Assembly (NCBI RefSeq): GCF_003425685.1
Contig: NZ_QJKM01000031.1
Location: forward strand, 1-36,368
Length of the DNA stretch: 36,368 nucleotides
Direction of reading: 5' to 3'
From: Rhizobium terrae
GTDB taxonomy: Bacteria > Pseudomonadota > Alphaproteobacteria > Rhizobiales > Rhizobiaceae
Below, one piece after another: positions 23,198-30,368 of this stretch; positions within the stretch are counted from its first letter, which is position 1, and each line of letters opens with the position of its first letter. A program made the translations under genes and the position numbers. The notes under the pieces are model-generated. The model ran no database searches. It had not been told where the DNA came from and was given only the letters and a program-made list of their open reading frames with translations.

Positions 23198-23433
23198 ATG
23201 ATCGATCTTTGAATTCTCCTATAATTGCAGTCTGTGTGAATAGTGAACGCTGCAAGGGCGAGGCAATCTTTTGTAAGTGGCACGGGCTTGTTGACACTTA
23301 AAAATTCAGTTTTTTGGCCGTTACACGTTCCGGAAGGTATATTCTCGCTGTTTGCTCTTAAATGCTCAGTTATATAGGGCGACTCAAATTCTTTCACGGC
23401 TTGGCGGTTGCTTAGAAGAAAAAGGAACAAATA
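23198..23433. other. Intergenic region before wzx
   Basis: About 235 AT-rich bases between the nitroreductase-type gene and the flippase. AAAGGA at 23421-23426 is the likely ribosome binding site for the flippase ATG at 23434. No gene or clear terminator is visible. Confidence 0.4.
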
Positions 23434-24906
23434 ATGTTTCAGGAGAAGCGACGAAGTGGACGCTCCATTGCCGCCAAGGGGATGGCATGGAGCAGTATGA
23501 CTGTCATTCTCGCGAAACTAATGTCCGTAATTAGCCAAATCATATTAGGGTATTTGTTAAGCGTCGAGACTTACGCCGTATTCGCGGCAGCTACAGCCGC
23601 GCTAGCATTTGTTTCCGGATTCCAAAATTCGGGCGTCGGCAAAGTCCTTATCCAACGTCAGGACGAGTTCGATGATATTGCGGCCGACTTCGCGGGATGT
23701 GCGTTCTACATTGGTGTTGTAGGAGCAATTGTCCTTGTGATCCTGGGAGCGACGCTGTCGGCAAGTTACAATATGCCAACTTTATTGCCGGTGCTTATTA
23801 TAAGTGCCGTTACGGTACCCATTATTAGTGTCAATGCCCTATACACCGCGCGCCAAAGTATAGAATTAAAATTTCGATCAATTTCGTATTACTCAATTTT
23901 ATCGAATTTAATTTACTATGGATTTTTAATTTCTTCTGCGTATCTAGGTGCAGAGAGTTTTAGCGTTTCTTTGGCAACGCTGCTTTCGGCAATATTTGTC
24001 TTAATTGTTTATGTTCGGCGCTTGGGAACGTTCCATATTGCGTTTCGATTGTCGTTTTCTCGATTCGTCAAGATTTTAGGTTCGCTCAAATGGACAATAT
24101 TATCGAGTTACGTATTTGGCTTTACTCAAAGCGGAGATTATTTGATACTTGGGATTTTTCTAGATAAGCAGCAATTGGGGCAATATTACTTCGGATTCAT
24201 GTTGGCTGCCAATGTAGGTATTTTATTGTCGTTGTCGATTAGTCAGACACTAATGCCAATCTTCTCGAAAATCAAAGATGACAACGATCGTTTGAAGCGA
24301 GCTTTCTTGCGCGCTAGTGAGATAGTGAATTTCTTCTCGTCAATCATCTGCATTGGCTTTGTGGCGCTTGTGCCCGAAGTGGTTAGATTTCTCTGGCAAG
24401 GTAAATGGGACGCCTCAATTTTCGTGGCGGTTGCGATGGGGGCTACATTCCCAATGCGGGTGCTCGCTTCAATGGCCGCAGTAGTACTCGAGGCCCAGGG
24501 TCGGTGGGTGCAAAGGACGGTTTTGTTGCTTTACGATGCAGTGGGAATTATGGCTTTTGCCGCAATCGGGGTTATGTGGGATTCTATTACCGGTGCGGCC
24601 GTTGCAGTCGCGGCTCATAGGGGTATAACAGGTCTGGTTTCCTTCCCCATAGCGATGAAGGAGATAGACTTCGCATTTGGCGATATCGGGGAATATTTAC
24701 TCCGCACAATTTTTCCCTTTGTACCGGTAGTGGCAGCCGTAATAGGATTACGGTTTTGGCTCGCTCCAATTTCCAACGAGCTAATGGGATTTGCAGTTGC
24801 CGCTGGGACCGCCGCCGTTGGAGCTTCGCTCTTCGTTTTCCTGACCTCTCTTCTCAACCCGGGTGTCTTTAGCAATCTCCGGGCTTTGGCCCGCGGGAAA
24901 GAGTGA
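23434..24906 (+). CDS. wzx: Oligosaccharide flippase, Wzx type
   Basis: A 490-aa polytopic membrane protein (about 12-14 hydrophobic segments) of the polysaccharide biosynthesis/MATE-like flippase family. It moves undecaprenyl-linked repeat units to the periplasmic side for polymerisation. The N-terminus GRSIAAKGMAWSSMTVILAK and the segments GFQNSGVGKVLIQRQDEFDD and LGIFLDKQQLGQYYFGFMLA are typical of Wzx/RfbX-like PST proteins. The gene is locally very AT-rich (14 of 60 bases G or C at 23881-23940), consistent with a horizontally acquired repeat-unit gene. Confidence 0.9.
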   Translation: MFQEKRRSGRSIAAKGMAWSSMTVILAKLMSVISQIILGYLLSVETYAVFAAATAALAFVSGFQNSGVGKVLIQRQDEFDDIAADFAGCAFYIGVVGAIVLVILGATLSASYNMPTLLPVLIISAVTVPIISVNALYTARQSIELKFRSISYYSILSNLIYYGFLISSAYLGAESFSVSLATLLSAIFVLIVYVRRLGTFHIAFRLSFSRFVKILGSLKWTILSSYVFGFTQSGDYLILGIFLDKQQLGQYYFGFMLAANVGILLSLSISQTLMPIFSKIKDDNDRLKRAFLRASEIVNFFSSIICIGFVALVPEVVRFLWQGKWDASIFVAVAMGATFPMRVLASMAAVVLEAQGRWVQRTVLLLYDAVGIMAFAAIGVMWDSITGAAVAVAAHRGITGLVSFPIAMKEIDFAFGDIGEYLLRTIFPFVPVVAAVIGLRFWLAPISNELMGFAVAAGTAAVGASLFVFLTSLLNPGVFSNLRALARGKE

Positions 24907-25220
24907 ATGTATCCTTCGAACAGCTTTACCGGATCGAAAAGCAGGCAAGAAACAAGGATCCGTCGGCCGCGAAGAACTCTGAAGGCATTGATATTCTGGG
25001 ATGATTTTGCGATTTCGAGTATGGATTTCGCCAGAAACGGGGAGTTTCGGCTCTGTTTCCTTGCAATATCAGATTTCGGTTTCGCTGCGAGCTAAAGTCT
25101 GATTGTAACCGTTGCGAGCGTCCCACATTCAACACGGATTTCGCATCGCGCATAATTGCCGCCTGTTGAATACTGCAATGGTGAGGTTTCTGTGGGTGTC
25201 GAACGATAAGAGGTTGGTTT

Positions 25221-25255
25221 CGCATCATGCTGATGATGGTCATCAGCATGATGCG
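25221..25255. repeat. Perfect hairpin: 16-bp arms, 3-nt loop
   Basis: CGCATCATGCTGATGA (25221-25236) and its exact complement TCATCAGCATGATGCG (25240-25255) flank the loop TGG. It lies about 90 bases before orfA of the outer IS66-type element and after its presumed left end. There is no T-tract after it. Possible roles are blocking read-through into the transposase genes or binding of a protein. It could also be an inserted REP-like palindrome. Confidence 0.75.
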
Positions 25256-25342
25256 CAAGACAGCTCGTAAGCGGGTAGGCCATCCCACGTAGCGCGGCAT
25301 GGAAGATCGCTCATTTTCGGCATGACTCATGCGGAGAATACT

Positions 25343-25465
25343 ATGAGCGACAGTGTGAATCATGCTCGTGCCTTCGAGGTTTTGACGGCGACGCCGGTAC
25401 GGACGAGGCGTAAGCCACGAGATTGGCCGGATGCTGAGAAGGCTCGGCTGATTGCGCAGACGATG
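25343..25465 (+). pseudogene. IS66-type orfA (outer element), N-terminal part
   Basis: ATG 25343, preceded by GGAG with 6-nt spacing, opens MSDSVNHARAFEVLTATPVR, TRRKPRDWPDAEKARLIAQT and M, the start of an IS66 TnpA (helix-turn-helix accessory protein). It is interrupted after 41 codons by the inner element. Joining codon 41 to base 27953 restores the frame (QTM then QPGANISAIARAEGL), which proves that the inner element was inserted in this gene. Confidence 0.85.
25458..25465. repeat. Target-site duplication of inner IS66-type element, left copy
   Basis: AGACGATG immediately precedes the left terminus GTAAGCGGTG of the inner element. The identical octamer follows the right terminus at 27945-27952. 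Eight bases is the standard duplication for the IS66 family. Confidence 0.9.
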
Positions 25466-25552
25466 GTAAGCGGTGCATTGGCCCCGTCTGGCGATAGCAA
25501 GGCATCGCGCTTATTCATGTGAGCTCAGGGAATGAGCTTGGTATGAATTTCG

Positions 25553-25912
25553 ATGTCTGAAGCTATGTCCGAACATAGAACGTTCCATATGATCGAAGCC
25601 GTCGCGGGTCGCCTGGAGGGGGCGCCGCGAGAGGTCCGACGCTGGTCAGATGAGTTCAAGGCTCAGGCGGTAGCCGAAAGCATGGAGCCGGGCGCGAGCG
25701 TTTCGGCGGTGGCAAGGCGCATAGGGATCGACCCTTCGCAGTTGTTCACATGGCGGCGCAATGCCCGACTGAAAGCCGAGGCTGTTGTTGATACGGTTCG
25801 GGGCGAAAGCTCTACCGCGGACATCATGATCGGCGACGCAGTGATCCGCGTGAATGTCGGGATCGACGAGGCCTATCTCGTCAGGCTGATCCGCGCGGTG
25901 CGGTCTGCATGA
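25553..25912 (+). CDS. tnpA: IS66-type accessory protein TnpA
   Basis: A 119-aa protein with an N-terminal helix-turn-helix (WSDEFKAQAVAESMEPGASV, SAVARRIGIDPSQLFTWRRN) and the C-terminal VGDAVIRVNVGIDE-type segment (IMIGDAVIRVNVGIDEAYLV) ending LIRAVRSA, as in IS66 OrfA. It is the first gene of the inner element. Its last codons overlap the tnpB start (ATGA). ATG 25553 is used, and ATG 25565 is an in-frame alternative. It appears intact. Confidence 0.9.
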   Translation: MSEAMSEHRTFHMIEAVAGRLEGAPREVRRWSDEFKAQAVAESMEPGASVSAVARRIGIDPSQLFTWRRNARLKAEAVVDTVRGESSTADIMIGDAVIRVNVGIDEAYLVRLIRAVRSA

Positions 25913-26253
25913 TCCCCGCTGGTGCGAAGGTCTTTTTGGCCAGTCATCCCGTCGATTTCCGCAAAGGTCCAGATAGCCTTTTGGCGCTGGTGCGTGATGC
26001 TGGAAGCGACCCGTTCAATGGCTCGCTCTACGTTTTCCGCGCCAAAAGAGCAGACAGAATAAAGATCGCCTGGTGGGATGGCTCAGGCGTCTGCCTGTAT
26101 TCGAAGCGGCTCGAAAAAAATCAGTTCGTCTGGCCGAAAATCGGGCCGTCCCGTGTGCAGCTCAATCACGCGCAACTGATGGCGCTGGTTGATGGGATGG
26201 ACTGGAAGCGCGTGCGCACGGTTGCCGTAAAGCGGCCGGAATTTGTTGGGTAA
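25909..26253 (+). CDS. tnpB: IS66-type accessory protein TnpB
   Basis: A 114-aa protein of the IS66 Orf2 family: MIPAGAKVFLASHPVDFRKG, LYVFRAKRADRIKIAWWDGS and GVCLYSKRLEKNQFVWPK are the family signatures. The start overlaps the tnpA stop by 4 bp. The exact role in transposition is not defined, but TnpB is required in IS66-type elements that encode it. The gene appears intact. Confidence 0.93.
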   Translation: MIPAGAKVFLASHPVDFRKGPDSLLALVRDAGSDPFNGSLYVFRAKRADRIKIAWWDGSGVCLYSKRLEKNQFVWPKIGPSRVQLNHAQLMALVDGMDWKRVRTVAVKRPEFVG

Positions 26254-26326
26254 AGCCCTGCGGCAGAGTGAATCAGGCGGCTGAAACTGAGAGAAAATCT
26301 CCCCGAAATATGCTCTACATAAGGGC

Positions 26327-27923
26327 ATGACACCAGCCGATCTCGAGCTTCCTGATGACGTTGATGCGCTGAAAGCCATGATCATGGCGATGGCAGCAAA
26401 GGCTGCGCGCGCCGATGTTCTGGAAGACGAAGTTGCTGATCTGAGGGCCCGCAATGCCGACGCGGACGAACAGATCGCCAAGTTGAAGCTGATCCTCAAA
26501 GCCTTCAATCGATACCGCTATGGCCGCCGCTCGGAAAAGCAGGGAAAGAACATCGAGGCAGACCTGGACGAACAGGGCGCGTTTGTCTTCGAAGAAATTG
26601 ACACTGGCATTGCCGCGATCGAGGCCCTGGTTTCCAAGGGCCGCAATCCAGCCGCTGCAAAGCGTGCGCCGCGTCCGCGCAAGGGCTTTCCTCCGCACCT
26701 GGAGCGCGTGCATGTCGTCATTGAGCCGGACGAACTGCCCGAACATACTGGCAAACAGAAGGTCCTGATCGGGGAAGATATCTCCGAGCGGCTTGATGTT
26801 ATCCCGCCAAAGTTCCGGGTCATTGTCACCCATCGCCCGAAGTATGCCTTTAAGAACGAAGATGGTGTCATCCAGGCATCGGCCCCGGCGCATATCGTCG
26901 AAAGCGGCATTCCGACAGAAGCGCTGCTCGCCTATATCGCGGTTTCCAAATATGGCGACGGGTTGCCGCTTTATCGACAGGAGGCGATCTTCCTGCGCGA
27001 ACATGTCGAAGTCGACCGCGGGATTATGGCGCGGTGGATGGGTAAGCTCGGGTTCGAACTCGAGATCCTCGCGGACTACATCTTCAGCCAGATCAAGAGA
27101 GGCGACGAATATTCGCTGACGAGACGACATTGCCGACACTTGTTCCCGGATCGGGGTCGGCAAAGACAGCGTATTTGTGGGCGTACGCGCGGGACGACCG
27201 ACCGTTCGGTGGCAGTGGACCGCCTATGGTTGCCTATCGCTTTGAAGACAGTCGTTCCGGTGATTGTGTTGCTCGGCATCTCGAAAGCTATCGCGGCATC
27301 CTGCAGATTGACGGATACACTGCCTATAACCGTGTTGCCCGACCTGACCGCGGAAACGACGGCGCTCTTTTGGCGGGGTGCTGGGCGCACAGTCGACGTC
27401 GGTTTTACGAGCTGCACGCAAACGACAGCTCAAAGGTCGCAACGGCGACAATCGAAAAGATGGACGCACTTTGGTCGATTGAGGAAAAGGTGCGCGGACA
27501 AAGCCCGATGTTCGCGTTGCCGCCCGTCAGGAGGCCTCCGTTGCAGTCGTTGCCGATCTCTACAAACTCTGGCAGGACACGCTGCCCCGCATCTCTGGAA
27601 AATCAAAGCTCGCCGAGGCCATTCGCTATGCCCTTAATCGGCGGGAAGCCTTCGAACAGTTCCTCCATGACGGAAGCATCGACATAGACTCCAACATTGT
27701 TGAGCGTGCAATCAGGCCTCAAGCAATTGTTCGGAAGAATAGCCTATTTGCCGGAAATGCCGGCGGCGGAAGAACTTGGGCCACGCTCTCTACGCTCATC
27801 CAGTCCGCCAAGATGAACGAAGTCGATCCGCTGGGCTGGCTGACGCAGACGCTTCAGCGTATCGCCGCAGGTTGGCCATCGAGCGATCTCGACGATCTGA
27901 TGCCCTGGAACTTCAAGAAGTAA
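26327..27923 (+). pseudogene. tnpC: IS66-type DDE transposase TnpC, at least two frameshifts
   Basis: The N-terminal half is in one frame: a leucine-zipper-like helix (DEVADLRARNADADEQIAKL), RYRYGRRSEKQ, and the middle region with EALLAYIAVSKYGDGLPLYR. Near 27104 a base is lost relative to the family, and the DDE region continues one frame over (IFADETTLPTLVPGSG, KTAYLWAYARDDRPFGG, GILQIDGYTAYNRVA, GCWAHSRRRFYEL). Near 27500 a second shift moves to the last part (ARQEASVAVVADLYKLWQDT, IDIDSNIVERAIRPQAI, SLFAGNAGGGRTWATLSTLI, DLDDLMPWNFKK, stop 27921). A full-length ~530-aa product is not possible without two shifts. Confidence 0.9.
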
Positions 27924-27934
27924 CGGCCTCACGT

Positions 27935-27944
27935 CACCGCTTAC
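27935..27944. repeat. Right terminal inverted repeat core of inner IS66-type element
   Basis: CACCGCTTAC is the exact complement of the left end GTAAGCGGTG at 25466-25475. The next bases inward match partly. Confidence 0.9.
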
Positions 27945-27952
27945 AGACGATG
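27945..27952. repeat. Target-site duplication of inner IS66-type element, right copy
   Basis: AGACGATG, identical to 25458-25465, directly after the right terminus. Confidence 0.9.
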
Positions 27953-28048
27953 CAGCCGGGGGCGAATATATCAGCGATCGCTCGTGCTGAGGGGCTTCAG
28001 CAGATCGGCTTGCATACTCAAGTCGGCATTACATCAAATTCAATCTGA
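27953..28048 (+). pseudogene. IS66-type orfA (outer element), continuation
   Basis: Continues the frame broken at 25465: QPGANISAIARAEGL is the helix-turn-helix of an IS66 TnpA. The following QQIGLHTQ... is not IS66-like, so a deletion junction lies near 27999. The frame ends at TGA 28046, which overlaps the 3' end of the minus-strand glycosyltransferase gene. Confidence 0.75.
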
Positions 28049-29197
28049 AGTTGAATTCCGTAGGAGATTCCCATGCGTGGGGTACATTTCGTGGCGTAAT
28101 AGTATTGCAGAAACTCCGTCAGCAAAATGACTAACATCACCGCAGTCGGCGCTCTTCAAAGCTGCCTTCGCCAGAGATCCCCATAGTTTCTCATTTTCCC
28201 CAATCAACTGCATGAAGAACGCGAAACCGTCAGGATTGTCAGGTTCAACGACAAAGCCATTAACGGCATTTCTTATAAGTAGGTCTCGCGCCCCACATAC
28301 TTCAGACAAAATAGCGGGGACTCCCAGAGCCTGGGCTTCGATTACTACATTTCCAAATTGCTCTTCAACGCTTGGCAAAAGTAAACACAGCGCTCGTGCC
28401 AACTCCCTGCTTACCTCTTCTGTTTGGAGGAAGCCAAAAAAATCCACTAGGTGAGCGATCTGAAGCTCAACACAAAGTGATCTAAGATCGGCCTCAAGCG
28501 GTCCTGAGCCGCACAGTACGAGCCGTCGCGGCACTGATGCAGTCGCCGTATATTTTGCGAACGCCTCAAGCGCCACCGAAAGATTTTTCTTGGGCACGAA
28601 CCGTGCGATAACAATGAAGTTGCGCTTGCTGAATGGAACCTCGTCTCCCTCCTCTACCTTCGCTTGCGTTCGGATTCTAGCGATGGATAGTGTGTTGTAT
28701 TCGCTATAAATATGTTTTTCTGGGACTCCTAGAAAACGGAAATAGTCTTTGGGACGATTGCCTGATCCGAGAGCGCCCGAGTAGGGAAGCATAAACACTC
28801 GCTTCCCAACCTCTCTCCACAGCTTGCGGCGCTGGTCATCGAATTTCGTCACTCCCATAACGTAGACTTTTTTTCCCAAAAATCGAAGTATTGTGGCAGC
28901 AAGGAACGTGACAGGTTCCTCATAATTGCAGAAGAAAAAAATATCTCCTTTTGTTGAAAAGCACGATTTAATCAATTTCAATGCGTGAGTAGCGAACGTT
29001 GGCTTATCTTTTCCCCGAAATAGGGTGATCCTATCCACACCGCGAACGTTAGGTTTCGACCAATCATAGACATTACTCTTCTCTCGGATCTCAATCCCAA
29101 TAATATCTAGACCAGGGAATCGATTTTTTACGGCTTCTAATCTATCAACATGCATCGGTCCCAAGTTATCCCAATAAAATGTGATAGCTCTGTTCAT
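28040..29197 (-). CDS. Glycosyltransferase (GT4 type)
   Basis: A 385-aa GT-B glycosyltransferase. The C-terminal donor-binding half shows FIVIARFVPKKNLSVALEAF, LVLCGSGPLEADLRSL and the retaining-GT4 motif EEQFGNVVIEAQALGVPAIL. The N-terminal acceptor half starts MNRAITFYWDNLGPMHVDRL. ATG 29197 is preceded by AGGA with 8-nt spacing. The last residues (about MYPTHGNLLRNSTSD) lie against the outer IS66-type relic, so the natural C-terminus may have been altered by the IS or by a deletion. Sugar and linkage are unknown. Divergent from the next gene. Confidence 0.88.
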   Translation of the reverse strand: MNRAITFYWDNLGPMHVDRLEAVKNRFPGLDIIGIEIREKSNVYDWSKPNVRGVDRITLFRGKDKPTFATHALKLIKSCFSTKGDIFFFCNYEEPVTFLAATILRFLGKKVYVMGVTKFDDQRRKLWREVGKRVFMLPYSGALGSGNRPKDYFRFLGVPEKHIYSEYNTLSIARIRTQAKVEEGDEVPFSKRNFIVIARFVPKKNLSVALEAFAKYTATASVPRRLVLCGSGPLEADLRSLCVELQIAHLVDFFGFLQTEEVSRELARALCLLLPSVEEQFGNVVIEAQALGVPAILSEVCGARDLLIRNAVNGFVVEPDNPDGFAFFMQLIGENEKLWGSLAKAALKSADCGDVSHFADGVSAILLRHEMYPTHGNLLRNSTSD

Positions 29198-29324
29198 AAC
29201 GGATCCTGATTTTCACGGTTCGAAGAGTTCTTCTGGTATAGACCCAATGAGGCAATATCAACAGTGAAACCGTTTGTCTCTGTTGCCAGAATGTGAAAGA
29301 GGCGCAAGTCATATTGGAGGTTTA
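29198..29324. promoter_or_regulatory. Divergent promoter region between two glycosyltransferase genes
   Basis: 127 bases separate the starts of oppositely oriented genes, so promoters for both must lie here or reach in from outside. GGAGG at 29316-29320 serves the plus-strand gene and AGGA near 29206 the minus-strand gene. I cannot place -35/-10 boxes with confidence. Confidence 0.4.
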
Positions 29325-30368
29325 ATGAAAGACAAGGTGCTAGTTCTCGGACCGTTCCCCCCGCCGATTCATGGGCAGTCACTTGCAACTCAGAATCTCA
29401 GAGCACAACTTGCTCGTGCTGGCTATGGTTTGGACACCGTCGATCTTTCCGACGGGGGCCTGCGCAAGCTGTTTGCACATGGGGCAGCCTTGCTCAGAAT
29501 TCTCAAACATCAGGATCATTGCTACATTTCGCTCAACTCGAATAGTGGAATGTGGCTGAGTGCATGCCTGGCGTTCGCAGCGCGCCTCAGAGGGAGACGC
29601 CTGTGGATGCACCACCATAGCTACGCTCATCTGAATCGATCGCTGCTTGCGGCGCGCTTTCTCACTGCATTAGCAGGCAAGCGAGCCGTCCATATTGTCC
29701 TAGGTCACCGGATGGATTCCGATCTACACACGATGTTCCCAGGCGTGCGCACAAGCATGGTCCTCAACAATGCTGGACTTGTGGATATCCCCTACACGCC
29801 TCGTACGGAGCGCCGGTCCGAACTCACGTTGGGATTCCTTGGTAACATCACTGTCGAGAAAGGGATTACTGCGGCGATCGACACCGTGGTCACCTGCGCA
29901 ACCAAAATGAACATTCGATTCGTTGTCGGAGGCCCCGCTCAAACCCGAGAAGCTGAAGCAGAGATCCATCGAGTACGAACTATTCTAGGCGGAAAATTCG
30001 ATTATCGCGGTCGTCTCGATCATCGGGAAAAGGAAGCGTTCTTCCGAGATATTGACATTCTGCTATTCCCCTCATTTTACAAGAATGAAGCCTCCCCTCT
30101 TGTGATCTTCGAAGCGCTGTCTGCGGGGGTCCCGGTGGTCGCAACCGAACGTGGCTGTATTTGTGAGGACGTGGGAAGATTAGGTGGTCGCGTTATTCGC
30201 CAGGAGTTCGCTTTAAATGCAATATCCGCCATTTCCGAGCTCTCGGAAGATATTCTGTCATCATCAAAAAATGCGCGTCGTCAGTTTGAACTAAAACTCG
30301 CGGAGCATTTCCAGCAATTTGAGGAATTCGCTGAAAGCCTCGACGTGAGAGGTCCACGGAGACGATGA
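29325..30368 (+). CDS. Glycosyltransferase (GT4 type)
   Basis: The 347-aa product has the GT-B layout: N-terminal VLVLGPFPPPIHGQSLATQN and a later nucleotide-sugar domain with LGFLGNITVEKGITAAIDTV, RFVVGGPAQTREAEAEI and FYKNEASPLVIFEALSAGVP, the EX7E-like motif of GT4 enzymes. ATG 29325 is preceded by GGAGG. The in-frame start at 29274 has no support. The stop overlaps the start of the beta-helix gene by 4 bp (ATGA), so both are co-translated. Probably adds one sugar of the repeat unit. Confidence 0.87.
   Translation: MKDKVLVLGPFPPPIHGQSLATQNLRAQLARAGYGLDTVDLSDGGLRKLFAHGAALLRILKHQDHCYISLNSNSGMWLSACLAFAARLRGRRLWMHHHSYAHLNRSLLAARFLTALAGKRAVHIVLGHRMDSDLHTMFPGVRTSMVLNNAGLVDIPYTPRTERRSELTLGFLGNITVEKGITAAIDTVVTCATKMNIRFVVGGPAQTREAEAEIHRVRTILGGKFDYRGRLDHREKEAFFRDIDILLFPSFYKNEASPLVIFEALSAGVPVVATERGCICEDVGRLGGRVIRQEFALNAISAISELSEDILSSSKNARRQFELKLAEHFQQFEEFAESLDVRGPRRR

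Larger units (their letters stand above)
25466..27944 (+). mobile_element. Inner IS66-type insertion sequence, 2,479 bp
   Basis: The ends are GTAAGCGGTG at 25466 and its complement CACCGCTTAC at 27935-27944, with further partial matches to about 21 bp (15 of 21 positions by my alignment). AGACGATG flanks both sides. Inside are tnpA, tnpB and a frameshifted tnpC in the usual order. All genes run left to right. The intact ends and exact duplication show that the insertion is structurally preserved, but the broken tnpC suggests that it cannot move by itself. Confidence 0.93.
25105..28015 (+). mobile_element. Outer, truncated IS66-type element interrupted by an inner IS66-type element
   Basis: GTAACCGTTGCGAGC at 25105 is a plausible IS66-type terminus (5'-GTAA). 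It is followed by a ~240-bp leader with a strong hairpin, then orfA from 25343. The orfA is split by the inner element at 25466 and resumes at 27953. After about 27999 the sequence no longer resembles IS66 and runs into the end of a glycosyltransferase gene. The outer copy thus lacks the rest of orfA, orfB, tnpC and its right end. Confidence 0.7.

Noticed and set aside
25105..27944. GTAACCGTT at 25105 as the left end of the intact inner IS66-type element
   Set aside because: The flanking octamer GTCTGATT does not match the one after the right end, whereas AGACGATG at 25458 matches exactly and GTAAGCGGTG at 25466 pairs with the right end. 25105 is instead assigned to the outer element.
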